A DNA stretch of 64,000 bases from Bacillus sp. V3-13 (lineage in GTDB: Bacteria; Bacillota; Bacilli; Bacillales; Cytobacillaceae), in contig NZ_PGUZ01000012.1 in assembly GCF_002860165.1 (NCBI RefSeq), forward strand, positions 62,001 to 126,000. Direction: 5' to 3'. Below, in pieces: positions 1 through 9,003 of this stretch. The notes under the pieces are model-generated. The model was not told the origin of the DNA, searched no databases, and saw only the letters and a program-made list of their open reading frames with translations. The position numbers and the translations under genes are program-made. How positions within the stretch are numbered: the first letter of the stretch is position 1; every line of letters starts with the position of its first letter.

Positions 1-609
1 GAAGCATATGTTTCGAATATGGCGAATGACTATACGGACGGACTTGCGATGAAAGCGATCCAGCTTGTGTTTGAATACTTGCCTACAGCCTACCGGAACG
101 GCAACAATGAACTGGCGAGGGAAAAAATGCATAATGCATCAACAATTGCCGGAATGGCCTTCGCCAATGCATTCCTTGGCATCAATCACAGCCTTGCCCA
201 TAAGCTTGGAGCGGAATTCGAGATTGCACACGGACGGGCAAACGCCATATTGATGCCGCATGTTATTCGCTATAATGCTGCCAAACCGAAGAAGTTCACA
301 GCGTTTCCGAAATATGAGCATTTTATCGCGGATAAGCGGTACGCTGAAATTGCCAAAACGCTCGGACTTCCGGCGCGGACAACGGAGGAAGGTGTCGAAA
401 GCCTTGTTCAAGCGATAATCAAGCTGGCCAAGGAGCTGGAAATTCCGATGAGCATCGAAGCGAACGGTGTCAGCAAAGAAGTCTTTGAGAAAAAAGTCGA
501 CGAACTGGCGGACCGGGCTTTTGAAGACCAGTGCACTACCGCCAATCCGAAACTTCCGCTTGTCACTGAGCTCGCAGAAGTATACCGCCAAGCCTTTAAA
601 GGTGTGTAA
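1..609 (+). CDS. adhE: Bifunctional aldehyde-alcohol dehydrogenase, C-terminal part (5' end outside window)
   Basis: The reading frame is already open at base 1, so about 202 C-terminal residues are visible. They match the iron-dependent alcohol dehydrogenase domain of AdhE, which reduces acetaldehyde to ethanol with NADH in the cytoplasm. Diagnostic stretches are the helix with GINHSLAHKLG followed by IAHGRANA, whose histidines belong to the Fe(II) site, and the AdhE-like C-terminus with FEDQCTTANPKLPLVTEL. The aldehyde dehydrogenase half would lie upstream. A plain Fe-ADH is possible, but the tail resembles AdhE more closely. A strong terminator follows directly. Confidence 0.85.
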   Translation, partial: EAYVSNMANDYTDGLAMKAIQLVFEYLPTAYRNGNNELAREKMHNASTIAGMAFANAFLGINHSLAHKLGAEFEIAHGRANAILMPHVIRYNAAKPKKFTAFPKYEHFIADKRYAEIAKTLGLPARTTEEGVESLVQAIIKLAKELEIPMSIEANGVSKEVFEKKVDELADRAFEDQCTTANPKLPLVTELAEVYRQAFKGV

Positions 610-618
610 ATTTTAATG

Positions 619-659
619 AAAAGCTTATGAGAGCTTGTTGTTCTCATAAGCTTTTTTTG
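619..659 (+). terminator. Rho-independent terminator after adhE
   Basis: A 14-bp perfect inverted repeat (AAAAGCTTATGAGA and its complement) is closed by a short loop and followed by a run of T. It lies 10 bases after the adhE stop codon. Confidence 0.9.
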
Positions 660-868
660 TTTCAGCGAAAGACCCGGAGTGGATAGGAATATCGCATATT
701 TTTGTAGTTTGTAATTCTCACCATTTAAAATTAACAATTAAAACTATTTGAATTTTCTATATTTTTAAACTGCTAATATGATATTATAATATATAACCAT
801 TTTATTTCGGTTCGATAATAAAACGTTATGTTTATTGACGGTAATAAAACTTGGAAAGGGGATTTTTT

Positions 869-2080
869 GTGAGGGAAGTATATATTGTCGATGCGATACG
901 GACGCCGGTCGGAAAATATAAAGGAGCCTTAAAAAGCGTCAGGCCGGATGATCTTGGGGCGATTGCGATAAAAGCTTTGACCGCCAGGCACCCGGACATA
1001 AATCCGGGCGACATTGAAGAAGTTGTCTTTGGGAATGCCAATCAGGCGGGCGAGGATAACCGCAATATTGCCAGAATGTCGGCGTTATTGGCAGGCCTTC
1101 CGGTTGAAGTCGCGGGAACAACGATTAACCGGCTGTGCGGTTCCGGTTTGGATGCTGTGAATTATGCTGCCAGGGCGATTTTTTCAGGGGAAGGTGACAT
1201 CTATGTAGCCGGCGGGACAGAAAGCATGACAAGGGCTCCTTATGTCGCGGCAAAGCCGGAAAGTGATTTTCCGCGCGGAAATATTGAGTTGTTTGACACG
1301 ACGATTGGCTGGCGTTTTATTAATCAGCAGCTTGAAAGCATGTACGGTTCTGAGAGTATGCCGGAAACAGCTGAAAACGTCGCAAAGCAATACGGCATTT
1401 CCCGGCAGGAACAGGATCAATTTGCGTTGGAAAGCCAGCAAAAAACACAATCAGCTATTAAATCCGGCCGGTTTAACGATGAGCTTACCCCGGTTGTTTA
1501 TGTTGACCGAAAAGGGAGGGAGATAACGGTTAGAGAAGATGAGCACCCTCGCCCTGGAGTGACCATCGAAGCTCTGGCAAATTTGAAACCGTTATTCCCC
1601 GGAGGAACAGTGACAGCCGGAAATGCATCCGGTGTGAATGATGGAGCCTCTGCTTTATTATTAATGGCTGCCGGGCGGGCAAATGAACAAGGTATTAAGC
1701 CGCTTGCCAAATATATCGCTTCGGCCGTGGCGGGAGTCAACCCGTCGATTATGGGCGTAGGGCCTGTTGCCGCAGTCAAAAAAGCATTGCAGAGGGCAGG
1801 ATTATCTATCCATGATATCGGCCTGATCGAATTGAATGAAGCATTCGCTGCCCAGTCGCTGGCCTGTATCAGGGAGCTGGAACTCGATCCGCAAAGAGTT
1901 AACGTCAACGGTGGAGCGATTGCACTCGGGCACCCTCTTGGTGCAAGCGGGGCGAGGATTATGACAACACTCCTTTATGAAATGAAAAAACGAAACATTA
2001 AATATGGCCTGGCAACGATGTGTGTCGGCGTTGGCCAGGGCATCGCCACCATTGTTGAAAATCTAGAAGGGAACGAATGA
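869..2080 (+). CDS. Thiolase (acetyl-CoA acetyltransferase / 3-oxoadipyl-CoA thiolase type)
   Basis: A 403-residue thiolase II. The nucleophilic cysteine is Cys90 in INRLCGSGLDAV. The C-terminal active-site motifs GHPLGASGAR and CVGVGQG are both present, as is AGGTESMTRAPYV, typical of the PcaF/PaaJ branch. These enzymes cleave 3-oxoacyl-CoA to acetyl-CoA and a shortened acyl-CoA. An in-frame TTG at 851 is an unlikely start, since GTG at 869 has GGAAAGGGGA seven bases upstream. The next gene is a PaaX-type regulator, which supports a role in the last step of phenylacetate breakdown, though a general acetoacetyl-CoA thiolase cannot be excluded. Confidence 0.85.
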   Translation: MREVYIVDAIRTPVGKYKGALKSVRPDDLGAIAIKALTARHPDINPGDIEEVVFGNANQAGEDNRNIARMSALLAGLPVEVAGTTINRLCGSGLDAVNYAARAIFSGEGDIYVAGGTESMTRAPYVAAKPESDFPRGNIELFDTTIGWRFINQQLESMYGSESMPETAENVAKQYGISRQEQDQFALESQQKTQSAIKSGRFNDELTPVVYVDRKGREITVREDEHPRPGVTIEALANLKPLFPGGTVTAGNASGVNDGASALLLMAAGRANEQGIKPLAKYIASAVAGVNPSIMGVGPVAAVKKALQRAGLSIHDIGLIELNEAFAAQSLACIRELELDPQRVNVNGGAIALGHPLGASGARIMTTLLYEMKKRNIKYGLATMCVGVGQGIATIVENLEGNE

Positions 2081-2214
2081 AGATAACAGGAATTTAGTTT
2101 TGATTACAAACCAAATAAATAAAATATTATGAAAATAATTGCGAATCTTGTAGAATGACAATATGACGGAATTTTGTCGAAATAGAAGTATGATGAAATG
2201 AGGATGAACAGATA

Positions 2215-3090
2215 TTGAATACAAGATCAATGATTTTTACCTTATATGGAGATTACATATCCCACTATGGAAGTAAAATTTGGACCGGAAGCTTGATCCG
2301 TTTGCTGCATGAATTTGGCCATAATGACCAATCTGTCCGGGCAGCCATTTCCCGAATGAACAAGCAAGGCTGGGTTCAGGCCGAAAAAATCGGCAATAAA
2401 AGCTATTATTCTTTAACTCCCCGCGGTGAAAAAAGAATCGAAGAGGCGGCGAAGCGGATTTTTAAATTAAAGCCGGAAAAGTGGGACGGCAAATGGCGCA
2501 TCCTGATGTACACGATCCCCGAAGAAATTAGGGCCGTCAGGGATGAACTAAGAAAAGAACTAGTTTGGAGCGGCTTCGGGACAATTTCAAGCAGCTGCTG
2601 GATTTCCGCCAACAATCTTGAAAAACAAGTATACGATTTGATTGAGAAGTACGGGATTGAACCGTATGTCGACTTTTTTGTAGCGGAATATCACGGTCCA
2701 CACGAAAACGTGAAATTAGTAAAAAAAAGCTGGGACCTGCAGGAAATTAATGACCGCTACCAGGAGTTTATTAGCGAGTACAGCCAAAAGTATATTATTG
2801 ATAAAAACAAAATTTCCAAAGGGCAAATGTCTGATGCCGAATGCTTCGTTGAAAGAACGAAGCTCGTCCACGAATACCGGAAATTTTTGTTCATTGATCC
2901 GGGCCTGCCCGAAGAGTTGTTGCCGGAAAGGTGGCTCGGCAGCCATGCTGCTGCATTATTCAGCGATTATTATAAGGAGCTGGCCGAGCCTGCGTCACGT
3001 TTTTTTGAAAGTGTTTTTAAGGAAGGAAACGAACTAAAGAACCGCCAGGAAGATTATAATGTCCTTGATCATCCTTTTATTATTGATTAA
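2215..3090 (+). CDS. paaX: PaaX-family transcriptional repressor
   Basis: A 291-residue protein with an N-terminal winged helix (about residues 20-80: IWTGSLIRLLHEFGHNDQSVRAAISRM, then a wing ending YYSLTPRGEK) and the PaaX-type central and C-terminal domains (MYTIPEEIRAVRDELRKEL; GLPEELLPERWLG). PaaX proteins repress phenylacetate genes and are released by phenylacetyl-CoA. The TTG start at 2215 has GAGG 11 bases upstream; ATG at 2230 is an alternative. The structural paa genes (ring epoxidase, ligase) are not in this window, so the regulon must partly lie elsewhere. The thiolase upstream and the aromatic genes downstream fit the function. Confidence 0.88.
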   Translation: MNTRSMIFTLYGDYISHYGSKIWTGSLIRLLHEFGHNDQSVRAAISRMNKQGWVQAEKIGNKSYYSLTPRGEKRIEEAAKRIFKLKPEKWDGKWRILMYTIPEEIRAVRDELRKELVWSGFGTISSSCWISANNLEKQVYDLIEKYGIEPYVDFFVAEYHGPHENVKLVKKSWDLQEINDRYQEFISEYSQKYIIDKNKISKGQMSDAECFVERTKLVHEYRKFLFIDPGLPEELLPERWLGSHAAALFSDYYKELAEPASRFFESVFKEGNELKNRQEDYNVLDHPFIID

Positions 3091-3130
3091 TCAGCAAGGC
3101 TGGACAATGACAAAAAAGGAGCTTTTAAAG

Positions 3131-4078
3131 GTGAATCAATTAATTTCACTCCTTAACATTAAATATCCGATCATTCAGGGCGGCATGGGCAATATCAGCA
3201 ATGCGCCGTTGACGGCAGCCGTTTCCGAAGCTGGCGGACTTGGCACAATCGGGGCTGGAACGATGGAGCCGGATGAGCTTGAAACGATTATCATCGACAC
3301 GAAGAAAAGAACCACAAGACCTTTTGCGGTCAATATCGCCCTTACCGTTTCCCCATATGTAAAGGAAATCGGAGCGCTCTTGATCAAGCACGGAGTATAT
3401 GCTGTATCTTTATCAGCGGGAAATCCGGCTCCGTACATTCCAAAGTTTCATGAGCATGGGATAAAAGTAATGGCTGTCGTTGCGTCTGTCAAGCATGCCC
3501 GGAAAGCGGAAGCGGCAGGGGCGGATGTACTTGTGGCGGAAGGCTATGAAGCCGCTGGTATCAACTCAAATCTTGAAACGACGACGCTTGCTTTAATTCC
3601 GCAAATCGTTGCCAATGTGCAAATTCCTGTAGTTGCTGCGGGTGGGATTGGTGACGGCAAGGGTTTGGCGGCGATGCTTGCGCTCGGAGCAAGCGGGGTA
3701 CAAATGGGAACAAGATTGATTGCCACAAAGGAAGCCCCATTTCATGGCAACTATAAGCGAAAGCTTCTTCAAGCCTCGGATCATGACACGGTCATTGTCG
3801 GCCGGACAGTCGGGAAAATTAGAAGGGTCATGGACACAGAATATGCCCGAAAACTTTTGGATGAGGAAAAGAAGGGTATTACTTCTGAACAATTCGATAT
3901 GCTCACATCTGAAGAATTTCATAAAATTGGGGCCCTTGAGGGACAGGAAGCAGACGGTTTTATGAATGGCGGGCAAATAGCGGGTCTAATTAAAGATATC
4001 CCGACTGTCTCCGAGTTGTTAGAAAGAATGGTAAGTGAGGCCCGGACAGCTTTAAACAGAGCAGGGCAACTAGTTTAA
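3131..4078 (+). CDS. FMN-dependent nitronate monooxygenase / FabK-like enoyl reductase
   Basis: A TIM-barrel flavoprotein of 315 residues. It opens with the family signature IKYPIIQGGMGNISNAPL and contains VVAAGGIGDGKGLAAMLALGASGVQMGTR, the phosphate-binding part of the FMN site. Members either oxidise alkyl nitronates or act as enoyl-ACP reductase II (FabK); sequence alone does not decide. The frame is open from ATG 3059, overlapping paaX, but GTG 3131 has AAAGGAG nine bases upstream and gives the usual family N-terminus and length, so I chose it (ATG 3107 is another option). Tight linkage to paaX suggests co-transcription. Confidence 0.8.
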   Translation: MNQLISLLNIKYPIIQGGMGNISNAPLTAAVSEAGGLGTIGAGTMEPDELETIIIDTKKRTTRPFAVNIALTVSPYVKEIGALLIKHGVYAVSLSAGNPAPYIPKFHEHGIKVMAVVASVKHARKAEAAGADVLVAEGYEAAGINSNLETTTLALIPQIVANVQIPVVAAGGIGDGKGLAAMLALGASGVQMGTRLIATKEAPFHGNYKRKLLQASDHDTVIVGRTVGKIRRVMDTEYARKLLDEEKKGITSEQFDMLTSEEFHKIGALEGQEADGFMNGGQIAGLIKDIPTVSELLERMVSEARTALNRAGQLV

Positions 4079-4092
4079 TATAAACCGATTGT

Positions 4093-4120
4093 CAGCCAAG
4101 CTTTAGTGCTGGCTTTTTTT
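4093..4120 (+). terminator. Terminator after the flavoprotein gene
   Basis: Short stem AGCCA/TGGCT with an 11-base loop followed by seven T, directly after the 3131-4078 gene. Confidence 0.7.
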
Positions 4121-4162
4121 AATAGAAAAATTTTTTAATTATATTTAATTTTCGGAATATTA

Positions 4163-4192
4163 TTGACTTGAAAAGAAAAATAATGATAATAT
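4163..4192 (+). promoter_or_regulatory. Candidate SigA promoter of the TrpXYZ-type importer
   Basis: TTGACT (4163-4168) and TAATAT (4187-4192) with an 18-base spacer, ahead of the importer genes and just upstream of a cre site. Confidence 0.5.
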
Positions 4193-4232
4193 AACGTTGT
4201 ATTCACGGTATCTATAGTAAATATCATACAAA

Positions 4233-4248
4233 ATGAAAACGGTTACAT
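4233..4248 (+). promoter_or_regulatory. CcpA cre site before the importer operon
   Basis: ATGAAAACGGTTACAT fits the cre consensus WTGNNARCGNWWWCAW at every position. It lies about 40 bases downstream of the proposed -10 box and 72 bases before the first codon of the substrate-binding protein. That position would let CcpA block transcript elongation when preferred sugars are present. Confidence 0.75.
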
Positions 4249-4319
4249 ATTTTGGTACTGGCTTGCATGCGTTGCATGGTTAGCCGGATAAAAAAATTTT
4301 AATAACAAGGGGGATTACA

Positions 4320-5327
4320 ATGCGAAAATCGGCACAAATTTTCATATTACTTTTAACAGGGATTGTTTTACTTGCAGGCTGCGGCAATGAGACAGCAAAT
4401 GAGCCTGCTGCTGGTCGAAAAAAAGAAACATTTAAGATCGGCTTAACCCAGTATGCACCACATCCATCTCTGGATGCGGCGACCGAAGGTTTTAAGAAAG
4501 CTCTTGAAGATGAAGGCTTTAAAGAGGGAGAAAATGTAGAATTTGATTTCCAGAATGCACAGGGTGACCCGAACAATCCGCAAACGATTGCCAACAATTT
4601 TGTCGGCGATGGTGTTGATTTGATTTTTGCCAACGCAACCCCGAGTGCTGTCAGCGCGCTTAACGCCACAAAGGATATCCCGATTTTATTTACTTCTGTC
4701 ACAGATCCGGTTGGCGCCGGCCTTGTTAAAGCATTTGATAAACCGGGTGAAAATATTACGGGCACTACTGATAATCACCCTGATGCAACGAAACAAACAA
4801 TTGATTTTATCACGAAAGAAGTTGGTGCCAAGAAAATAGGTGTTATCTATAATGCCGGTGAACAAAATTCGGAAGTCCAGGTCGCTCAAGTGAAAGAGCT
4901 GGCAGGTAAGAATGATGCGGAGGTTGTCGGAGCATCCGTTTCAAATTCTGCTGAAGTCAAGCAGGCTGCCGAGTCATTGGTTGGACGTGTCGATGCGATT
5001 TATATTCCTACCGACAATACAGTCGTTTCTGCCCTGGAGTCCGTTATAACGGTCGCAAACAATGAAAAGATTCCTCTTTTCGTTGGTGAATTGGATTCGA
5101 TGAAGCGTGGAGCCATCGCAGCAAGCGGTTTTGATTATTTTGATATCGGCTACCAGACAGGTTTGATGGCCGCACAGATTTTAAAAGGTGACAAAAAGCC
5201 TTCAGAAATCCCGGTAGAACTGCCGGATAGCTTGAAGCTCATGATTAACAAGCAAGCTGCTGAGGCACAGGGGCTTGAATTGAAGCCGGAATGGGAAGAG
5301 ATCGCAGAGTTTTATGATGGTGAATAA
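4320..5327 (+). CDS. TrpX-type ABC transporter substrate-binding lipoprotein
   Basis: A 335-residue exported lipoprotein. A lipobox (VLLAGC, Cys21) ends the signal peptide, followed by the COG2984-type periplasmic-binding fold (TQYAPHPSLDAATEGF; FANATPSAVSAL; VGELDSMKRGAIAASGFDYFDIGYQ). Homologues TrpX in streptococci are linked to tryptophan uptake, but other members have unknown ligands. It is the first gene of a three-gene importer, with GGGGG eight bases before ATG. Neighbouring aromatic catabolism genes make an aromatic amino acid or related acid a reasonable ligand guess, which is inference only. Confidence 0.85.
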   Translation: MRKSAQIFILLLTGIVLLAGCGNETANEPAAGRKKETFKIGLTQYAPHPSLDAATEGFKKALEDEGFKEGENVEFDFQNAQGDPNNPQTIANNFVGDGVDLIFANATPSAVSALNATKDIPILFTSVTDPVGAGLVKAFDKPGENITGTTDNHPDATKQTIDFITKEVGAKKIGVIYNAGEQNSEVQVAQVKELAGKNDAEVVGASVSNSAEVKQAAESLVGRVDAIYIPTDNTVVSALESVITVANNEKIPLFVGELDSMKRGAIAASGFDYFDIGYQTGLMAAQILKGDKKPSEIPVELPDSLKLMINKQAAEAQGLELKPEWEEIAEFYDGE

Positions 5328-5344
5328 GGAGAGGATGGTTTTCA

Positions 5345-6385
5345 TTGTTTACAGCGATTTTTGGAGCGTTTGAATCAGGGATCATTTATGCGATTATGGC
5401 TTTAGGTGTATATTTATCCTTTCGCGTTCTTGACTTTCCTGATTTGACGGTCGACGGCAGCTTTGTGACCGGTGCAGCAGTTGCTGCGACGATGATTGTT
5501 GCAGGCGGAAATCCGTTTATGGCCACATTGGCCGCTCTGCTTGCCGGTTTTGTGGCAGGCTGCCTGACAGGAATTCTCCATACGTTCGGAAAGATTAATG
5601 CCCTTCTGTCCGGTATTTTAATGATGATCGCCTTATATTCAATCAATCTAAGGATTATGGGGAAATCGAACATCCCGCTTTTAAATACAGAAACGGCGCT
5701 GACCAATGTCAGTGAGGCCTCCGCCGGGATCGGGCTTGATGGGTTTCTTAATGGAATCCTGACAGCAGTGGGCCTTGGAGGCAGTTTGCCGCGAACATGG
5801 GGAATTTTACTGTTCATGTTGATCGTTACTCTCGCCTTCAAGCTTTTTACTGACTGGTTTTTAAAAACGGAAATTGGCCTGGCGCTGAGAGCGACCGGCG
5901 ATAATAAAAGGATGATCCGCAGTTTATCTGCCAATACAAATGCCATGGTGATTATCGGCCTTGGCCTTTCGAATGCGATGGTTGCGTTCTCGGGAGCGTT
6001 AATCGCCCAGCAGGGTGGATTTGCCGACGTTGGCATGGGCATCGGGATCATTATTATCGGGCTTGCTTCTGTCATTATCGGTGAGGCGATATTTGGCACG
6101 AAAACGATTGCGAGAACAACGCTCGCCGTCATTGGCGGGGCGATTATTTACCGAATTGTTGTGACCCTGGCATTAAGAGTCGAGTTTCTTGAGGCGGGCG
6201 ACATGAAGCTGATCACAGCCGCGATTGTCATTTTGGCGTTAATCACTCCTAAAGTAATGGAAAGCTGCCGTGACCGGAAACGAAAAGCACGAAGACATGC
6301 AGAACGGGTCAAGATGCTGAATTTGGCTGCTGATGGGAAGGGGGATGCCAATGCTGCACTTAAATCAGATCAATCAAGTTTTTAA
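5345..6385 (+). CDS. TrpY-type ABC transporter permease
   Basis: A 346-residue integral membrane protein of the COG4120 branch of the branched-chain permease superfamily, with about eight to nine hydrophobic segments. It starts FGAFESGIIYAIMALGVYLSFR. The coupling-helix region is GLALRATGDNKRMIRSLSAN (about residues 177-196), where EAA-like residues contact the ATPase. The TTG start at 5345 has AAGGAGAGG about ten bases upstream. Its 3' end overlaps the ATPase gene by 35 bases, indicating translational coupling. Confidence 0.85.
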   Translation: MFTAIFGAFESGIIYAIMALGVYLSFRVLDFPDLTVDGSFVTGAAVAATMIVAGGNPFMATLAALLAGFVAGCLTGILHTFGKINALLSGILMMIALYSINLRIMGKSNIPLLNTETALTNVSEASAGIGLDGFLNGILTAVGLGGSLPRTWGILLFMLIVTLAFKLFTDWFLKTEIGLALRATGDNKRMIRSLSANTNAMVIIGLGLSNAMVAFSGALIAQQGGFADVGMGIGIIIIGLASVIIGEAIFGTKTIARTTLAVIGGAIIYRIVVTLALRVEFLEAGDMKLITAAIVILALITPKVMESCRDRKRKARRHAERVKMLNLAADGKGDANAALKSDQSSF

Positions 6386-7145
6386 TGAGGGCACCCCCGA
6401 TGAAAAAATCGCTCTGAACGATGTGAACCTGCATCTTAACAAAGGCGATTTTGTCACGGTCATCGGCAGCAATGGAGCAGGAAAGTCGACGTTAATGAAC
6501 ATTATTTCAGGCGTTATTCTCCCCGATCTCGGCGAGGTTCATATTGACGGCAAGAATGTAACACCAATTCCGGAATATCAGCGTGCCAAATTAATCGGCA
6601 GGGTCTTTCAGGATCCAATGGCTGGAACAGCTCCAAGCATGACGATCGAAGAGAATCTGGCAATGGCCTATGCACGCAACAAATCAAGAACATTGAGGCG
6701 GGGCGTGACGAGAAAAAGGAAAGAGTATTTTCGCGAAGTGCTTGAATCCCTGCATCTCGGCCTCGAAAACCGCTTAAATGCAAAAGTGGGCCTGCTTTCC
6801 GGTGGAGAACGCCAGGCTTTATCATTGCTGATGGCAACCTTTACCGAGCCGGCGATCCTGCTATTGGATGAGCATACAGCCGCCCTTGATCCGTCCCGGG
6901 CGGAATTAATTACGAATTTGACGAAAGAAATTGTTGAGAGATACGGATTGACGACGTTAATGGTGACCCACAACATGCAACAGGCTCTCGATTTAGGGAA
7001 CCGGCTGATCATGATGGATAATGGCCGGATTATCCTTGAGGTCGATGAAAGCGACAAGAAAAAGCTCACAATCGAAACTCTGCTGCTCGAGTTCCAAAGA
7101 ATCAAAGGTTCAAAAATGGCTAATGACCGGGCTTTGCTCACTTAA
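6351..7145 (+). CDS. TrpZ-type ABC transporter ATP-binding protein
   Basis: A 264-residue COG1101-type ATPase that powers the importer encoded upstream. Walker A is GSNGAGKST, the Q-loop is GRVFQDP, the signature LLSGGERQALSL, and Walker B is ILLLDEHTAALD; the H-loop is VTHNM. The Walker B aspartate is followed by EH rather than the usual EP, which is common in this subfamily. ATG 6351 is preferred over in-frame ATG 6333 because GAAGGGGG lies just before it and the protein then begins LHLNQINQVF. A strong terminator closes the operon. Confidence 0.88.
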   Translation: MLHLNQINQVFNEGTPDEKIALNDVNLHLNKGDFVTVIGSNGAGKSTLMNIISGVILPDLGEVHIDGKNVTPIPEYQRAKLIGRVFQDPMAGTAPSMTIEENLAMAYARNKSRTLRRGVTRKRKEYFREVLESLHLGLENRLNAKVGLLSGGERQALSLLMATFTEPAILLLDEHTAALDPSRAELITNLTKEIVERYGLTTLMVTHNMQQALDLGNRLIMMDNGRIILEVDESDKKKLTIETLLLEFQRIKGSKMANDRALLT

Positions 7146-7147
7146 AA

Positions 7148-7200
7148 GAAAAGAAAAAGGATTGATTAGCGGTTTCCTAATTTAATCCTTTTTCTTTTCG
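7148..7200 (+). terminator. Terminator after the TrpXYZ-type operon
   Basis: A 16-bp perfect inverted repeat (GAAAAGAAAAAGGATT and complement, 20-base loop) ends in a T-rich tract three bases after the ATPase stop codon. Confidence 0.85.
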
Positions 7201-7356
7201 CTGTGCTTTGGAAAATATAATAAAAAATCAGATTTTCATAAATATTTATAATTAATTGACTATTTACCATACGCAATGTTATTATATCGTTAAATATACG
7301 TCATACATATTTTTAATTAGTTATGCTTATTTAGAGAAAAAGCGAGGGGGAATGGG

Positions 7357-7746
7357 ATGAAGCCTGGTTTAAGAATCGGAGACGAGGCAACGATAAGGGC
7401 TGTTGTTACTCCGGATATGTTTGCCTGTTTTGCCGGTGATATTGTGCATCGCGCTTATTCGACTGTGACGATGGTTTATCATATGGAGTGGGCTTCGAGA
7501 CAAATTATTCTGCCCTTTCTTGAAGAACATGAAGAAGGCATGGGTTCAGAGGTCAAAGTAAAGCATCTTGCCCCGAGTCCGGAAGGGTCACAGCTTACTA
7601 TCACTGCACAGGTTCTTGACCTAAAACATAATAAAGTGGTCACAAAAGTATCAGCCCGGAACGAAAAAGAGCTGATCGGGATCGGAGCAGTAACCCAGGT
7701 GATTTTATCAAAAGATAGAATAAGAGAGTTGGTCGAAAACCGCTAA
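7357..7746 (+). CDS. Hotdog-fold acyl-CoA thioesterase, FlK-like
   Basis: A 129-residue single hotdog domain. It resembles the fluoroacetyl-CoA thioesterase FlK family: VYHMEWASR carries the conserved acidic residue and VKVKHLAPSPEGSQLTITAQV the conserved histidine followed by a Pro-Gly-rich turn. Such enzymes hydrolyse short or toxic acyl-CoA esters. Standing just ahead of phenylalanine dehydrogenase and a 2-oxoacid dehydrogenase complex, it may rescue CoA from arylacetyl-CoA intermediates; that is inference. ATG 7357 is preceded by GAGGGGGAA. A possible promoter TTGACT (7256-7261) / TATTAT (7280-7285) lies upstream. Confidence 0.8.
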   Translation: MKPGLRIGDEATIRAVVTPDMFACFAGDIVHRAYSTVTMVYHMEWASRQIILPFLEEHEEGMGSEVKVKHLAPSPEGSQLTITAQVLDLKHNKVVTKVSARNEKELIGIGAVTQVILSKDRIRELVENR

Positions 7747-7791
7747 GGGGGCTTGAGCCCCACAACTGCAGGGTTATTATTTTCCAGACAA

Positions 7792-7807
7792 ATGAAAGCG
7801 TTATCAT
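7792..7807 (+). promoter_or_regulatory. CcpA cre site before phenylalanine dehydrogenase
   Basis: ATGAAAGCGTTATCAT matches the cre consensus WTGNNARCGNWWWCAW at all positions. It lies 20 bases before the pdh start codon and about 45 bases after the thioesterase stop. A short GGGGCT/AGCCCC hairpin sits between. The site could act as an internal roadblock or serve a promoter in the gap. Confidence 0.75.
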
Positions 7808-7827
7808 TTTGCTGAGGGGGAAAACAG

Positions 7828-8934
7828 ATGGATATTTTTGAACAAATTCGCGAGCACGAGCAGGTCGTATTTTGCAATGATGAAGTGACTGGATTGCGTG
7901 CCATCATTGCGATACACAGCACAAGACTCGGGCCGGCGCTAGGCGGCTGCCGGATGTTTCCTTATCCTGCTGTCGATGATGCATTGGAGGATGTATTGCG
8001 GCTGTCAAAAGGAATGACATATAAGTGCGCGGCCGCTGATGTTGACTTTGGCGGTGGCAAAGCAGTGATCATTGGTGATCCGCAAAAGGATAAAAGCCCG
8101 GAACTATTCAGGGCGTTTGGCCAGTTTGTTGAGTCACTGAACGGGAGATTCTATACAGGAACCGACATGGGAACAAGCCCGGAGGATTTTATTCACGCTT
8201 TAAAAGAAACGAACTGCATCGTCGGTGCCGATGAAGTATACGGCGGCAGCGGCGACTCGTCGGTACCGACGGCGCAGGGAGTCATTTACGGGCTGCAGGC
8301 AACCAATCAGGCGATTTGGGGAACGGATGATTTATCTGGAAAAAGCTATGCAATCCAGGGTCTTGGCAAGGTGGGGCTAAAGGTGGCGGAACGTCTCCTT
8401 GAAGAAGGGTGCGATTTATTTGTTGCTGATATTAACGAAAATGCGGTTGAAAAATTAAACTTAAAGGCAAAATCCCTTGGTACTGCTTTAAAAGTGATGA
8501 AAAGTGATGAAATTTATGCGGCGGCTGCCGATGTCTTTGTTCCATGTGCTTTGGGCGGGATTCTCAATGATCAAACCATTGAAGTAATGAAAGTAAAAGC
8601 AGTCGTCGGCTCGGCGAATAACCAGCTTCTTGAGCTCCGGCACGGGCAAATGCTTCAAGACAAAGGAATCTTATATGCTCCCGACTATATCGTCAATGCC
8701 GGCGGCCTTATCCAGGTTGCGGATGAGCTCTATACTCCGAATAAAGAGCGCGTGCTCCGTAAAACAAAAGCAATCTATAACTCTCTTTTAAATATTTACA
8801 AGCATTCCGCGGAAACAGGGATTACGACCGTAGAAGCGGCCAACCATTTCTGCGAACAGCGGATTGAAGCGAGAACGCGGCGAAATAGCTTTTTTTCCCA
8901 TATGAAACGTCCTAAGTGGGCAGTCAGGACGTAA
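7828..8934 (+). CDS. pdh: Phenylalanine dehydrogenase (NAD+)
   Basis: A 368-residue member of the Glu/Leu/Phe/Val dehydrogenase family catalysing oxidative deamination of L-phenylalanine to phenylpyruvate with NAD+. It follows the Lysinibacillus-type phenylalanine dehydrogenases along its whole length as I remember them: [32 protein letters not shown] with the catalytic lysine, [11 protein letters not shown], the Rossmann motif [10 protein letters not shown], and the typical tail TRRNSFF...RRPKW-like (here [12 protein letters not shown]). Leucine dehydrogenases normally lack this C-terminal tail. GAGGGGG precedes ATG 7828. It supplies the 2-oxoacid used by the next four genes. Confidence 0.9.
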   Translation: MDIFEQIREHEQVVFCNDEVTGLRAIIAIHSTRLGPALGGCRMFPYPAVDDALEDVLRLSKGMTYKCAAADVDFGGGKAVIIGDPQKDKSPELFRAFGQFVESLNGRFYTGTDMGTSPEDFIHALKETNCIVGADEVYGGSGDSSVPTAQGVIYGLQATNQAIWGTDDLSGKSYAIQGLGKVGLKVAERLLEEGCDLFVADINENAVEKLNLKAKSLGTALKVMKSDEIYAAAADVFVPCALGGILNDQTIEVMKVKAVVGSANNQLLELRHGQMLQDKGILYAPDYIVNAGGLIQVADELYTPNKERVLRKTKAIYNSLLNIYKHSAETGITTVEAANHFCEQRIEARTRRNSFFSHMKRPKWAVRT

Positions 8935-9003
8935 TTTTTTTCGCTGTAAAACAACATTACTAAAGTAGTATTCATAAATATAATCACTGCGAGGGTGTGA
9001 AGG

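Noticed and set aside
4249-4319. T-box or other riboswitch leader for the TrpXYZ-type operon
   Set aside because: No T-box sequence (GGGUGGNACCGCG-like) or terminator was seen; only a weak GGCT/AGCC pairing around GCATGC.
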